Part shown: positions 9,777 to 19,500 of the stretch, piece after piece | Layout of the letters: the number at the start of each line of letters is the position of its first letter | How positions within the stretch are numbered: the stretch's first letter is position 1 | Assembly: GCF_900174585.1 (NCBI RefSeq) | Contig: NZ_FWPT01000012.1 | Location: 108,955 to 172,954, forward strand | Direction of reading: 5' to 3' | DNA: 64,000 nt | Origin: Parendozoicomonas haliclonae | GTDB lineage: Bacteria > Pseudomonadota > Gammaproteobacteria > Pseudomonadales > Endozoicomonadaceae | Notes under the pieces: model-generated | The model's database searches: none | Told to the model about the DNA's origin: nothing | The model's input: the letters and a program-made list of their open reading frames with translations, nothing else | Translations under genes and position numbers: made by a program

Positions 9777-9898
9777 GGCCCGGAAGGCGGCGGGCGGACA
9801 AGCGTCCCGCTGTTTTCGTGTTAATATATCGTACTAACGAAATTCCAACGTAAGCGGGGCCATGCGGGCTCCGCTTTCTGATTTTCAGGTCTGAGTCC

Positions 9899-11437
9899 AT
9901 GTCGAACGAAGAAAATGTGAATGACGTCGCTCTTGAGCAGCAGGAAGAGAACAAGCTGATTGCCCTGCGCCGTGAGAAACTGGGCGCGATTCGTGAAACC
10001 CGTAACGCGTTCCCGAACACTTTCCGTCGTGACAGCTACGCTGGCAAACTTCAGGAAGAAAACAAAGACCTGAGCAAGGAAGAACTGGCGGAACTGAACA
10101 AGCACGCCAGCGTAGCCGGCCGGGTTGTACTGAACCGCGGTGCCTTTATGGTTCTGCAGGATATGACCGGTCGTATCCAGGCTTATGTTGACCGTAAAGG
10201 TCTGCCAGCTGATATTCTGGCTGAGATCAAGACTCTGGATCTGGGCGATATCATCGGTATCTCCGGTTCTCTGCAGCGCTCCGGTAAGGGCGACCTGTAT
10301 GTGAACATTGAACAGTTCGAGCTGCTGACCAAGTCTCTGCGTCCACTGCCTGAGAAGCACAAAGGTCTGGCTGATATCGAGCAGCGTTATCGTCAGCGTT
10401 ATGTGGATCTGATCACTAACGAGAAGTCCCGTGAAACTTTCCGTATCCGCACCAAGCTGGTGGACGGCATTCGTCGTTACCTGAGCGACCGTGACTTTAT
10501 GGAAGTGGAAACCCCAATGCTGCAGGTGATTCCAGGCGGGGCTTCTGCCCGTCCGTTTATCACCCATCACAACAGCCTCGACCTGCAGATGTACATGCGT
10601 ATTGCACCGGAGCTGTACCTGAAGCGTCTGGTTGTTGGTGGCTTCGAGCGCGTGTTCGAGATCAACCGCAACTTCCGTAACGAAGGTCTGTCCGTTCGTC
10701 ACAACCCTGAGTTCACCATGCTGGAGTTCTACCAGTCTTACGCGGACTACAAGGATCTGATGGATCTGACTGAAGATATGCTGCGCACTCTGGCTCAGGA
10801 TATTCTCGGCACTACTACCGTGATCAATACCGTCCGCAACAGCGAAGGTGAAGTGACTGAAACCATCGAATACGATTTCGGCCAGCCGTTTATCCGTATG
10901 ACCATGGTGGAATCCATCCTGCACTACAAGCCGGAACTGACCCGTGAGCAGGTGACCGAGTTTGAAGCGGCCAAGCTGGTTGCCAAAGACCTGGGCATTG
11001 AAGTGAAGCCAACCTGGGGCCTGGGTAAGGTTCAGACCGAGATCTTTGAAGAAGTGGCCGAGCATCGTCTGATTCAGCCAACCTTTATTACCGAATACCC
11101 GGCTGAAGTGTCTCCGCTGGCGCGCCGCAGCGATACTGATCCACATGTCACTGACCGTTTCGAGTTCTTTGTGGGCGGCCGTGAGCTGGCTAACGGTTTC
11201 TCCGAGTTGAACGACCCGGAAGACCAGCACGAGCGTTTCATGCAGCAGGTTCGTGAAAAAGACTCTGGCGATGACGAAGCTATGCACTATGATGCCGACT
11301 ACGTACGCGCTCTTGAGTATGGTCTGCCACCGACTGCGGGTGAGGGCATCGGTATTGACCGTCTGGCCATGTTGTTTACAGATTCACCATCCATCCGTGA
11401 TGTGATTCTGTTCCCGCATATGCGTCCGGAAGCATAA
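9899..11437 (+). CDS. lysS: Lysyl-tRNA synthetase, class II
   Basis: LysS charges tRNA-Lys. The 512-residue product has the N-terminal OB-fold anticodon-binding domain (about residues 65-150) and the class II catalytic core. Motif 2 is seen as [15 protein letters not shown] and motif 3 as [11 protein letters not shown] near the C-terminus. The length matches E. coli LysS (505). Codon choice is strongly biased to major codons, as expected of a highly expressed gene. ATG 9899 begins [19 protein letters not shown], a normal LysS N-terminus. No clear terminator follows. Confidence 0.97.
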   Translation: MSNEENVNDVALEQQEENKLIALRREKLGAIRETRNAFPNTFRRDSYAGKLQEENKDLSKEELAELNKHASVAGRVVLNRGAFMVLQDMTGRIQAYVDRKGLPADILAEIKTLDLGDIIGISGSLQRSGKGDLYVNIEQFELLTKSLRPLPEKHKGLADIEQRYRQRYVDLITNEKSRETFRIRTKLVDGIRRYLSDRDFMEVETPMLQVIPGGASARPFITHHNSLDLQMYMRIAPELYLKRLVVGGFERVFEINRNFRNEGLSVRHNPEFTMLEFYQSYADYKDLMDLTEDMLRTLAQDILGTTTVINTVRNSEGEVTETIEYDFGQPFIRMTMVESILHYKPELTREQVTEFEAAKLVAKDLGIEVKPTWGLGKVQTEIFEEVAEHRLIQPTFITEYPAEVSPLARRSDTDPHVTDRFEFFVGGRELANGFSELNDPEDQHERFMQQVREKDSGDDEAMHYDADYVRALEYGLPPTAGEGIGIDRLAMLFTDSPSIRDVILFPHMRPEA

Positions 11438-11563
11438 TTGAGAGTTTAAAACACGGCCTCAGGTATCATTTTCCCGGGAGAAGAGTCAGGTTCTTCTTTT
11501 GGGAAGATGGTGTCTAAAGGTCTTAATAACGGAACATGATACATACCAACCGGGGCTTTTGAG

Positions 11564-12313
11564 ATGGAAGCGACCAGACCCACTTTAAAACCATCTGTAT
11601 CATCTGTAGATGAAGAAAGAGCGGTAAAAGAAGAAAAGGTACCTGTCACTTACCAGGGGCGAAAGACCAGCCGGGCCGGCAGTGAGCTGCGCCGAAAGGC
11701 CATTCTGGAAGCTGCGCTGCGCATTGTGGTGCGTGATGGGGTTCGGGGTGTTCGTCACCGTGCCGTAGCGAAAGAAGCCGATGTTCCGCTCTCTGCAACC
11801 ACTTACTACTTCAAAGATATCTCGGACCTGATCACCGATACCTTCACGCTGTTTGCTGAGGTAGGAACCGAGAAATACCGTAATTTCTGGGGCGAATCCA
11901 AAGAGCAGCTGATCAATGCTCTGCTGGAACTCAAGGCTGACCCAGCCTCCAAAGAGCGGGTGATGACCAGTGTTGTTGAGGTCATCGTTCACTATCTGCG
12001 CAACCAGCTGCTTAATCATCGGGACTACCTGTTGGCAGAACAGGCCTTCCGACTGGAAAGTCTGCGCAATGATAATCTGAAGCAGATTGCCGAGAAGCAT
12101 ACCGGTCTGTTTCTGAAAGACCTGACCGAACTGTTTGTTGTGATTGGCTCCGAATCCCCGGAAGCCGATGCCACTCTGCTGATGCAGCTGATTTACTCTG
12201 CCGAGTATGAAGGCCTTCTGCGGCCGGAAGGCGAGTTTGATGAAGTCTGGGCCCGCAAGTTGTTTATGCGAGGTCTGCAGCTGTTTATCGGTACTTTGTT
12301 CGCGTCGAAGTAA
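11564..12313 (+). CDS. TetR-family transcriptional regulator
   Basis: The product is a 249-residue one-component repressor. A polar N-terminal extension of about 40 residues precedes the TetR helix-turn-helix (about residues 45-92), with RRKAILEAALRIVV and the recognition region ADVPLSATTYYFKD. The remaining alpha-helical part is the ligand-binding and dimerisation domain, whose ligand cannot be told. A TetR gene directly downstream of lysS is also found in Pseudomonas, so this neighbourhood is old. Target genes are not evident; the adjacent small membrane protein gene is one possibility. Confidence 0.88.
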   Translation: MEATRPTLKPSVSSVDEERAVKEEKVPVTYQGRKTSRAGSELRRKAILEAALRIVVRDGVRGVRHRAVAKEADVPLSATTYYFKDISDLITDTFTLFAEVGTEKYRNFWGESKEQLINALLELKADPASKERVMTSVVEVIVHYLRNQLLNHRDYLLAEQAFRLESLRNDNLKQIAEKHTGLFLKDLTELFVVIGSESPEADATLLMQLIYSAEYEGLLRPEGEFDEVWARKLFMRGLQLFIGTLFASK

Positions 12314-12391
12314 TTCGATCGGCATGCTGCGCTGACAGAGCAAGACATGCCCGTTAGAATGGGCTCTCGCTAAAAAGGGGCGGAGCCCGTT

Positions 12392-12706
12392 ATGTCCACG
12401 CCGAAAATGTTTAATCATAAAACCCAGCTGATTCTTGTTGCTCTGGCAACGGTTCTAATCACTGTTTTCACCCTGCATGCCAATGGTTACCTGCGCCACT
12501 CTTCAGAGCAGGATGCACTCTATATCTCCGAATTCTCTTTGATTGCCAGTGTGCCCGGTGCCCAGGGACTGGTTTCGACCAAGCCTGCTGATTTTATTGC
12601 CCGCTGTGATGGTGGTTATCTGGTGATGGATGCCGCGGAAAAGGTGTCCAAGAATCTGACCGGTGTACTGGTTGATCAGAAAAATCGTCTCATTTCCTGC
12701 CGCTGA
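12392..12706 (+). CDS. Small membrane-anchored protein of unknown function
   Basis: This 104-residue protein is not a family I recognise. One N-terminal hydrophobic helix (about residues 12-30, LILVALATVLITVFTLHA) is followed by a short periplasmic-type domain of about 70 residues containing two cysteines (RCDGGY and the penultimate C). It may be a signal anchor or an uncleaved signal peptide. It starts at ATG 12392 (ATG 12407 is an alternative) and ends 12 bp before ung, so it is probably co-transcribed with ung. Confidence 0.6.
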   Translation: MSTPKMFNHKTQLILVALATVLITVFTLHANGYLRHSSEQDALYISEFSLIASVPGAQGLVSTKPADFIARCDGGYLVMDAAEKVSKNLTGVLVDQKNRLISCR

Positions 12707-12718
12707 TAGGAATTGCCC

Positions 12719-13429
12719 ATGCCAGAGATCAAACTGGATGAGAGCTGGAAAGCTCGTCTCGGAGAGGAGTTCTCCAAAGAGTACATGCTGCGTCTTCGTG
12801 CTTTTTTAATGCAGGAAAAGCAGGCGGGTAAGACCATTTACCCGAAAGGCAGCGAGTTTTTCCGGGCGATGGATCTCACTCCGTTTGATCAGGTCAAGGT
12901 AGTGATCTTAGGCCAAGACCCTTATCACGGCCCTGGGCAGGCCCACGGCTTAAGCTTTTCTGTTCGACCGGGTATTCAACAACCGCCTTCGCTGGTGAAT
13001 ATCTTCAAGGAGCTGCAGAGTGACCTGGGGATTCCTCCGGCTCCCCATGGCTGCCTTGAGCAGTGGGCGCGTGAAGGTGTGCTGTTGTTAAACAGCGTGC
13101 TGTCGGTGGAACACAAACAGGCGGCATCTCATCAGGGGCAGGGCTGGGAACAGTTTACCGACCGGATTATTCATGCCCTTGCTGAACAGCGGGAGAATCT
13201 TGTCTTTATTCTCTGGGGCAGTTATGCCCAGAAGAAAGGCAACTTTATCGATACTTCGCGCCACTGTGTGATCCGATCCCCGCATCCCTCACCACTGTCA
13301 TCCTACCGGGGATTCTTTGGGAGTCGGCCATTTTCTCAGGCGAATGCCTATCTGATGGAGCATGGTATTGCTCCGGTGAACTGGCAGTTGAGTGAAGTTT
13401 GTCAGGAAGAACGGGCAACGTTGGTTTAA
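12719..13429 (+). CDS. ung: Uracil-DNA glycosylase, family 1
   Basis: Ung removes uracil from DNA as the first step of base-excision repair. The 236-residue product carries the catalytic water-activating motif GQDPYH (residues 65-70, D67 catalytic) and the DNA-intercalation loop HPSPLSSYRG (H189). Both are diagnostic of family 1. ATG 12719 is used; an upstream TTG two codons earlier is less likely. The gene converges with a small minus-strand gene, with a gap of only 15 bp and no obvious terminator. Confidence 0.96.
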   Translation: MPEIKLDESWKARLGEEFSKEYMLRLRAFLMQEKQAGKTIYPKGSEFFRAMDLTPFDQVKVVILGQDPYHGPGQAHGLSFSVRPGIQQPPSLVNIFKELQSDLGIPPAPHGCLEQWAREGVLLLNSVLSVEHKQAASHQGQGWEQFTDRIIHALAEQRENLVFILWGSYAQKKGNFIDTSRHCVIRSPHPSPLSSYRGFFGSRPFSQANAYLMEHGIAPVNWQLSEVCQEERATLV

Positions 13430-13444
13430 GTTGTACGGGTGAAA

Positions 13445-13753
13445 TTAGATACGCAGCTTATTGTGGACGGTCCTAGCCATTTTGCTGCGTTTCTTTTTGC
13501 GTTTTTTGTCTTTGGTGTCGGCTTCGGCTGATTCCGACTGATTGTCTCTCAGAAACTGATTGAGCTCTTTTTGAGCAGCCCGATACGCATCCTGGCTTTC
13601 AGGAACCTGCTCCAGCAGCTCTTTGCTGGCACCGGCTTGAAGGCCAATATCCTTACGCATGGCCTCCATGCTTTTCAGGCTTTTTTCACTGGCCTTGATC
13701 AGTTTGTCGCTATCCGCCAGAAAAGCTCTGAGATCATCGCTCTCAGTGCTCAT
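13445..13753 (-). CDS. Small coiled-coil protein with basic tail, unknown function
   Basis: This 102-residue helical, highly charged protein was not recognised. Heptad-like spacing spans roughly residues 5-70. The C-terminus is a lysine/arginine cluster (KDKKRKKKRSK) followed by ARTVHNKLRI. AAGGA precedes ATG 13753, which overlaps the stop of the DUF1521 gene by 4 bp (ATGA), so the two are translationally coupled. The protein at 14866-15246 has a similar layout, helices then a basic tail. By analogy small partners flanking an exported protein can be chaperones or co-exported components, but nothing in this sequence proves that. Confidence 0.65.
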   Translation of the reverse strand: MSTESDDLRAFLADSDKLIKASEKSLKSMEAMRKDIGLQAGASKELLEQVPESQDAYRAAQKELNQFLRDNQSESAEADTKDKKRKKKRSKMARTVHNKLRI

Positions 13754-14823
13754 GCGATGTTCCTTATAATCTCTTTCGCCTGGTTCAGAGCCTGTTTCTG
13801 GATCTGCGAGGCCAGAGAGTTGGTCTGTTCGTACTTACCGGTCAGGGATTGCAGCTTCACCATGTCCAGCTGGGACATACTGGTCAGCGTCTCTTTGGCA
13901 TTCTTGATCTGCTCACTGAGATTATTGATCTCCTCAGGTGTGAGGATGCCCACGCCGCTGGCATCATAAACTGTAATGCCCAGCTCATTGAGCAAGTTGC
14001 GTTCTTCCGTGCTCAGGCTGTTGTTGAGATTGTCATTGGCGGACTGTGCGGTGGCGTGTTCGTTGATCAGCTCACCCTTGCCCTCGGTGACATTTTTGAA
14101 ATCACCGGTGATTTCTTCGCCGTTGAACAGCCAGTCATCAACCTGATCACCCATCTTGAACAGGTAGCCATCGTTGAAAGCGGCATCTTTGGCGGCACCG
14201 TCCAGAGCCGGGCCATCGATCTGGGGATTGTTGTCGGCAATGCCGGTAACATGGATGGATTGGTTAGCCTTGGTGATAATCAGCTCATCCGAGAAGATGT
14301 TCTTGTCCTTGCGACCCTTGTCCTTACATTTGCAGGTGATCTTGGTGCCGTCATCCAGAACAAAGGTGGCATCTTTCTGGAAGTCCCACTGCTTGCTGCC
14401 TTTGCGGTCACCCTCGTTAACGTGCGGATCACCCCAGATTTTGGTGTTGTTGCCATTGGCATCAACAATGGTCCAGCTCTCTTTTTCACCGTGGATCTGA
14501 ATCTTGTAGCCATTATCCAGGGCTATTTCCTTGGGGTCTTTATCGTGATTGACGGACCAGGTGTTCTCGCTGACCGCCTGGGTGGTGGTCTTCTGGTTCA
14601 TCATCTTGGCCTGGATATCACTGAGCATTTTCATCTGCTCATTCTTTTTATGGACAATCCCGACCTGGTTACGGATTTCCTTATCGAGCAGTGTGGATTT
14701 TTCCATAAAGATCAACATCGACAAATCACCAATGCTGAGCTTTTTATCATGGATTTTGCTGGCATCGAGCCCTTGGGTCTGCTGAACGCCACCAATATTT
14801 CCGCCGGTCTGGATACCCGCCAT
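13750..14823 (-). CDS. DUF1521 (metal-induced autocleavage, MIIA) domain protein; possible type III-secreted protein
   Basis: This is a 357-residue protein without a Sec signal. Residues 1-83 are helical and polar. Residues about 87-240 look like the DUF1521 domain, with WGDPHV (D132-P133) and an acidic DANGNN segment nearby. In the founding member, Bradyrhizobium NopE1, calcium triggers self-cleavage between Asp and Pro of a GDPH motif, and NopE1 is type III secreted. The C-terminal ~90 residues are helical (KLQSLTGKYEQTNSLASQ), reminiscent of type III filament or tip proteins, but this is inference. AAGGGAG precedes ATG 14823. It is the middle gene of a three-gene minus-strand operon. No secretion-apparatus genes lie in the window. 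Confidence 0.75.
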   Translation of the reverse strand: MAGIQTGGNIGGVQQTQGLDASKIHDKKLSIGDLSMLIFMEKSTLLDKEIRNQVGIVHKKNEQMKMLSDIQAKMMNQKTTTQAVSENTWSVNHDKDPKEIALDNGYKIQIHGEKESWTIVDANGNNTKIWGDPHVNEGDRKGSKQWDFQKDATFVLDDGTKITCKCKDKGRKDKNIFSDELIITKANQSIHVTGIADNNPQIDGPALDGAAKDAAFNDGYLFKMGDQVDDWLFNGEEITGDFKNVTEGKGELINEHATAQSANDNLNNSLSTEERNLLNELGITVYDASGVGILTPEEINNLSEQIKNAKETLTSMSQLDMVKLQSLTGKYEQTNSLASQIQKQALNQAKEIIRNIA

Positions 14824-14865
14824 GATCTGTTCTCCCTTGGCCCTGCCGGGCTGGATCCTGGTCGT

Positions 14866-15246
14866 TTAAATAAAGCCGCCGCGTTTTTTCTTCTTGCGCG
14901 TGGTCGGGGCTTTCTCCGGCTGAACTTCCTGCAGGGTCTGTCTGCGGGCTTTTCTGGCCAGTTTGAGTTCATTCTTCTTGGCTGTGACGGCTGATTTCAT
15001 ATCGCTTTTGACTTCAGCCTTCCAGTTACGCATCTCGTCAGCAGCCTGTTTCAGGTCTTCCGGTGCACCAAGCTTGAGGCTGAGCGCCTGCTGCAGCAGT
15101 CCGGATTCAACCTCAAGGTCGGCATTGATCTTGTCAAACTCTTTGATCTGAGACTGGGCCTTCGCCAACAGGCTATCCATCTGGTCACAAAGCAGCTGGG
15201 ACTGGGATTTGTCCTTCTTGGTGCTAATTTCTGAAGAAACCGGCAT
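14866..15246 (-). CDS. Small coiled-coil protein with basic tail, unknown function
   Basis: This 126-residue helical protein was not recognised. It has a Ser/Thr/Lys-rich N-terminus, a central amphipathic region (about residues 18-95) and a lysine/arginine-rich C-terminus (RKKKKRGGFI). It is the first gene of the minus-strand operon, 42 bp ahead of the DUF1521 gene. Its overall design matches the third gene of the operon although the sequences are not obviously homologous. The divergent crotonase gene begins 148 bp away, so the operon promoter should lie in 15247-15394; no convincing -10/-35 pair was picked out. Confidence 0.65.
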   Translation of the reverse strand: MPVSSEISTKKDKSQSQLLCDQMDSLLAKAQSQIKEFDKINADLEVESGLLQQALSLKLGAPEDLKQAADEMRNWKAEVKSDMKSAVTAKKNELKLARKARRQTLQEVQPEKAPTTRKKKKRGGFI

Positions 15247-15394
15247 CGCTCAGTTACACCTTCCATGAGAGTCTCAACAGGTTATCGCTTTTAACGGCGC
15301 GCTCTTTAACCAGCGAAAGTCTCACGTCTTGATGCTGGTGGAATATGCTGGCCTAATGTCAGAAAAAACAACAAGGTGAGGAGCTGGCAGACTT

Positions 15395-16522
15395 ATGTCA
15401 GATAATTGTCAGGTAGAATTTCTCGAGCACCAGACCCAGTCCGGGCATATTCTCGGGCAGGCCATTCTTGATGCACCAGCCAGCCTGAACTCGCTGACAC
15501 TGGAAATGATCAAGGCGCTCTTTGATCGTCTCAGTCAGTGGCAGCAGGATGAACGGGTTGTTGCCGTGGTGTTGAGCGGCAATGGCGGTAAAGCGTTCTG
15601 TGCCGGGGGGGATATTCGCAAGCTTCATGGCTCTGTGCTGGAACATGACTTTGGCCCGAATCCCTATGGCGAGGAGTTCTTTACCCGGGAATACCGTTTG
15701 GATCACCTTATCCACACCTTTGGTAAGCCGGTTCTCTGCTGGGGCGCAGGTATTGTTATGGGCGGCGGTATCGGGCTGATGGCCGGAGCCTCTCATCGGG
15801 TGGTGTCTCCTTCTTCTAAGCTGGCCATGCCGGAAGTGTCTATCGGCCTGTTCCCTGATGTTGGTGGCAGCTGGATTCTTGGACGCATGCCAGGGCGGGT
15901 TGGGCTCTTTCTTGGTTTGACCGGCGCCCGATTGAATGCGACCGATGCTCTGTTCTGCGGTTTGGCTGATCGCTTTCTTGATGATGACGCCTTGCCAAAA
16001 CTGCTGGAAGCCATGACCGTGCTTGCGTGGCAAAGTGGAGCCGAAGCTGTTCCGGCGAATCATCAATGTCTGAGCGAGCTTCTACGTATCTGTGAACAGG
16101 AGCGATCAGCGGACAAGCCAGTTTCATCCGTACAACAGAACTTTGATGCCATTCAGCAGGTGACGGATGCCGATAACCCCCAGGCTGTCTTGAGCAATAT
16201 CCAGGCACAAGAGGGTGAGTGGTGGCAAAGAGCAGCAGCATCGCTGCAGGCCGGCTGCCCAATGACCGCTCATATTGTGTTTGAGCAATTGGCGCAGGCA
16301 AAACATCTTTCCCTGGCGGATGTGTTCCGGATGGAGCTCAATGTGGCTGTGCACTGTTTGAGAAACCCGAACTTTGCGGAAGGCGTGCGCGCTTTACTGC
16401 TGGAGCGTGGCAGCACGCCTCAGTGGTCCCCGGCAACACTGCAAGAGGTTGAGGGCGTTAAGGTGAAAGCCTTCTTTGATTCACCATGGAGTGAACAAGT
16501 GCATCCTCTCGCAGATTTATAA
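15395..16522 (+). CDS. Enoyl-CoA hydratase/isomerase family protein, 3-hydroxyisobutyryl-CoA hydrolase-like
   Basis: This 375-residue crotonase-superfamily enzyme is longer than ordinary enoyl-CoA hydratases and close to 3-hydroxyisobutyryl-CoA hydrolase (valine catabolism). The oxyanion-hole region is GGKAFCAGGDIRKLHG, and the second signature is KLAMPEVSIGLFPDVGGSW, with the Glu and Asp typical of the hydrolase subgroup. The C-terminal ~100 residues are less conserved. GAGGAG lies about 12 bases before ATG 15395. No other valine-degradation genes are adjacent, so the exact acyl-CoA substrate is uncertain. Confidence 0.82.
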   Translation: MSDNCQVEFLEHQTQSGHILGQAILDAPASLNSLTLEMIKALFDRLSQWQQDERVVAVVLSGNGGKAFCAGGDIRKLHGSVLEHDFGPNPYGEEFFTREYRLDHLIHTFGKPVLCWGAGIVMGGGIGLMAGASHRVVSPSSKLAMPEVSIGLFPDVGGSWILGRMPGRVGLFLGLTGARLNATDALFCGLADRFLDDDALPKLLEAMTVLAWQSGAEAVPANHQCLSELLRICEQERSADKPVSSVQQNFDAIQQVTDADNPQAVLSNIQAQEGEWWQRAAASLQAGCPMTAHIVFEQLAQAKHLSLADVFRMELNVAVHCLRNPNFAEGVRALLLERGSTPQWSPATLQEVEGVKVKAFFDSPWSEQVHPLADL

Positions 16523-16593
16523 GCACATTTTCATTGATCTGACCAATATCCCTGAAGCCTCTTCATTGGGTACACTGGCCGCACGATATAACA

Positions 16594-19500
16594 ATGACTC
16601 TGTGTGGCTGCATGGCACGTGCATACCCATTGAAGGCGCTTCGTTTGGCCCTTCTTTGTTTCCTTCTGGTAGTAATAAACTTTCAATGTTCATTTGCAAA
16701 TGCCGTTACCGGTAAATCTGCAGATGAGGCTATAGGCGTGCCTGCTGAATATGCCGCCCTGCATAATTTCAAGCTCACAGAGCAGGAGCGGGAAATGCTG
16801 ACCCGCTTCGGTGAAATCCGAGTGGCCGTTGAGGTGGGTTCTCCACCGATCTCTTATGTTGATGACAAAGGACAGTATGCCGGTCTGGCCATTGATTATC
16901 TGAATGTGATTGCTGACCTTCTGGGCGTGAAGTTTACCTACGTTCTCAGCATGGATCGGGATGAATCGCGGATTAGATTGTTTAACGGAGAGGTTGATAT
17001 CGCCCCCTGGGTGATGACGGATGCACTGGAAACATTTGATCAGCTTCGGTACACCCGGCCTCTGGCCTATCTTCCCAGCGTCATTATGGTTCGGGCAGAT
17101 TCAGATATGTGGGCAGTGGAAGATCTGAGGAATGCCCGCATCATCACCAATAGAAACCAGGTAGCCCGCGAAAATATCAAGAAAGATGCACCTGCTGTTT
17201 ATCACATAGAAGTCTCCAGTGCAGAAGAGGGTTTCACTCTTCTTCATAAAGGAGTGGGGGATGCTTATGTCTCCAATCAGGTAACCGCCAATCATGTTAT
17301 GGGCAAACTTGGATTAAGTAACCTCCGCTCCCTTGGTGACAGTGGCTTTCCGTTGTCTGTGCAATTTGCCATGTCGAAAGACTCGGATGAATTGCTGGCT
17401 CTGTTTGAACGGGTTCTGTTGAATATCCCGGCCAGTGTTCGTGACGGGATTCATACCCGCCATGTTGAACTCCCCTCATCTGCCGCAAAAATAAATACCA
17501 ATATTGCCGTGCTGCTGGTGATCGTTCTGATTCTGTTGATCATGTTTATGCACTGGAACCGTCGTCTGTCGAGAGAGGTGGGTGAGCGACAGAATGCCGA
17601 AACCCGCTTGAGAGAGCGTGGGGAGATGGATCGGGTGCTGGGCTTTATCACCCGGCAGTTTGTCGATCACCCTCTGGATGAGGCGATTCAGGCCACACTG
17701 CAGTCGGTCAATGTCTACCAGAATGCGCTGTGCTGTTGGGTACAGGAGATTAATGGCGAACTGCGTGATCAGGATGTTGTTGTCTACGGCGGTCGGGGGA
17801 ATACCGGGCTGTCTGAGGCAATCCGTCAGCTGACCCGCTGTGACTGTTTCCCGGCCTGGGAGCAAATCCGGCAGGGGCAGCATGTGCAGGTTAGTGTCAA
17901 AGATATCGATCCGAACAGCTGTAGCGAATTCCATCAGGTCATGCAGCTTGCCGGGGCCCAGTCAATGATCTGTGGTCCTCTACTGGTAGAAGGTAAAGCC
18001 GTTGGGTTTCTGGGGCAGTTAAGTACCCGGGATCATGACTGGGGCGCAGATGAGATCATGCTGTTAACACGCACAGCGGAATTGATTGCAATCAGCCGCC
18101 TGCGCAAGAACGCTGAGATGGCTCTGCGTGCCAGCGAGGAGCGATACCAGCTTGCCATTGAAGCTGCTTCCGATGGCCTGTGGGACTGGAATATCAAACA
18201 GGACCGCATCTATTTTAGTACCGACTTTTTGAGTGTTCTGGGTTATCAATCGTCAGACATTATCCAGAATGAATCAGGCTTTCGTCGTTTAATGCATCCG
18301 GACGACAAGCAGTCTACGACATTGTATCTACGAACTGTCTTTAAAGAGTCGTCTTTGCCTTTCCAGTATATTGTGCGGCTGCGCTGCAAGGATGGCAGTT
18401 ATGTCGTTGTTCGTATTAATGGTCAGGTCATCAAGCGTTCCCCTGAAGGGTTGCCTTTGCGTGCCATCGGCACCATGGTCGATATCACTGAACAGCGGGC
18501 CTGGGAGCGGGAGTTGTCGCTGGCGCGTTTTGCTCTCGACAGTAGTGGTGATCAGATTCACTGGCTACGTGAAGATGGCAGCCATAAGTATGTGAATGAG
18601 GCAGTAGTCAAGGCGCTGGGCTATTCCTACGAAGAGCTGATGTCCATGAATGTTCTGGATGTGAATCCGGATCTCAATAAAAAGTCCTGGAAGAGCCTAT
18701 GGAAGACCCTGAAAGATCAGGGGCATATCTCCTATGAGTCCCACCGGGTCAGCCGTGAAGGCCACCATTATCCGATTGAAGTCACGGCAACCTACACCGA
18801 GTATGAAGGTGAGGGTTTTATGTTCGCGACCTGCCGGAATATCAGCGAGCGCAGAGCGCAGGAAGTCGCTCTGCGTATGGCTAAAGAGGAAGCCGATCAG
18901 GCCAGTGCCGCAAAGAGTGAGTTTCTGGCCAATATGAGCCATGAAATTCGCACGCCAATGAACGCCATTATCGGTATGAGCCTGCTGGCTCTCGATACTG
19001 AGCTGACGGAGGAACAGCGGGATTATATTTCCAAGGTGAGCGATGCGGCGGAAACCCTGCTGGGCATTATTAACGATATTCTGGACTTCTCTAAAATCGA
19101 GGCGGGTCGTCTGGAGTTGGAGACAGTACCGTTCAGCCTGCACAAGGTGTTGGAAAACCTCTCTGCGATGGTTGCCATTCAGGCGGCGAATAAAGGCATC
19201 AGTTTCGATGTGTCGTTTGATAGTGAGGTTCCGCATCTTTTGGAGGGGGACTCACTTCGTCTGGGGCAGGTGTTGCTTAACCTGGTGCACAACGCCATCA
19301 AGTTCACCCAGGAAGGCGGAGTGCAACTCGGTGTTCAGCTACTGAACGAATCCACAAATCAGGTGAGGCTCTGCTTCACGGTACGGGACAGTGGTATTGG
19401 TATTGAGCCAGATAAGCTGTCTCTGTTGTTTGAATCCTTTTCCCAGGTAGACAGTTCGACCACGCGCCGTTTTGGTGGCACCGGGCTGGGATTGGCGATC

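Noticed and set aside
9821..11287. A 488-codon open frame on the minus strand opposite lysS
   Set aside because: It is the antisense shadow of a highly biased lysS gene. It lacks a ribosome-binding site and any recognisable domain.
13849..14994. A 381-codon plus-strand open frame opposite the DUF1521 gene
   Set aside because: The minus-strand genes have ribosome-binding sites, coupling and a domain match. The opposite frame has none of these.
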